DNA of 20,757 nt from an uncultured Solirubrobacteraceae bacterium (GTDB taxonomy: Bacteria; Actinomycetota; Thermoleophilia; Solirubrobacterales; Solirubrobacteraceae), in assembly GCA_902806215.1 (NCBI GenBank), contig CADCVT010000066.1, positions 1-20,757 of the forward strand, read 5' to 3'. The notes beneath the pieces are model-generated. The model saw nothing but the letters and a program-made list of their open reading frames with translations, did no database searches and had not been told where the DNA came from. This document shows, piece after piece, positions 20,706 through 20,757 of the stretch. Within the stretch, counting starts at the first letter, position 1. Each line of letters begins with the position of its first letter. A program made the position numbers and the translations under genes.

Positions 20706-20757
20706 TCGATTGGACCATCGCTTCGAAGATCGGCGCCTACGTCGCGGGCGACCCGCC
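20702..20757 (+). CDS. start of next gene, probably a DUF2342-type zinc-dependent metalloprotease (partial)
   Basis: ATG at 20702 overlaps the preceding stop in ATGA. The visible residues MIDWTIASKIGAYVAGDP look like the beginning of the actinobacterial DUF2342 family (annotated zinc-dependent metalloprotease or F420-associated protein), which often stands near tilS and hpt. With only 18 residues the call is tentative. Confidence 0.5.
   Translation, partial: MIDWTIASKIGAYVAGDP

Overview
The window is very GC-rich (about 70% by eye, with nearly all third codon positions G or C), gene-dense, and has no sign of mobile DNA. The gene families (PAC2, a solo UvrD-type helicase with a Cys-rich RecB-like nuclease, a probable DUF2342-type zinc metalloprotease start, large secreted proteins with Ig-like tails) and the many leaderless promoters point to an actinobacterium, most likely Thermoleophilia/Solirubrobacterales. 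This placement is inference; no rRNA is present.

Layout. 1-5049: 3' end of a PolX-type DNA polymerase, a large secreted LVIVD-like protein, and a MocR regulator facing away from them. 5117-8040: a flavin-binding pyridoxamine-phosphate-oxidase-like protein divergent from mocR, a glycosyltransferase, a DUF554 membrane protein and an unknown membrane protein. 8044-10453: trehalose-6-phosphate phosphatase, divergent from a run of small membrane proteins that includes a TauE/SafE transporter split into two half-size genes; then a GlsB/YeaQ-type stress membrane protein. 10606-12633: a fatty acid desaturase and a TIGR01777-type epimerase. 12643-13790: a selenocysteine tRNA gene, a possible gene remnant behind it, two small secreted Cys-rich paralogues and a 57-codon ORF. 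13823-16790: an OB-fold/HD protein, a PAC2 protein, a cupin and a TetR regulator with two matching operators. 16787-20757: a helicase-nuclease, an inositol-monophosphatase family enzyme and the first codons of the next gene.

Regulation. At least seven starts carry a TANNNT hexamer 6-8 nt (mostly exactly 7 nt) before the start codon, the signature of leaderless transcription, and the tRNA has one 7 nt before its first base. Two divergent pairs (8862/8882 and 19822/19842) appear to share one symmetrical promoter with start codons exactly 20 bp apart. Three convergent pairs end in the same 4-bp CTAG overlap.

Most notable: the selenocysteine tRNA and its Cys-rich neighbours, a four-unit palindromic repeat array inside the mocR coding sequence that keeps the reading frame, the split TauE/SafE pair, the shared bidirectional leaderless promoters, a 24-bp palindrome over the epimerase start codon, and a twin CCTA-N8-TAGG operator between tetR and the cupin gene. 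I saw no CRISPR array, prophage, transposase or rRNA.
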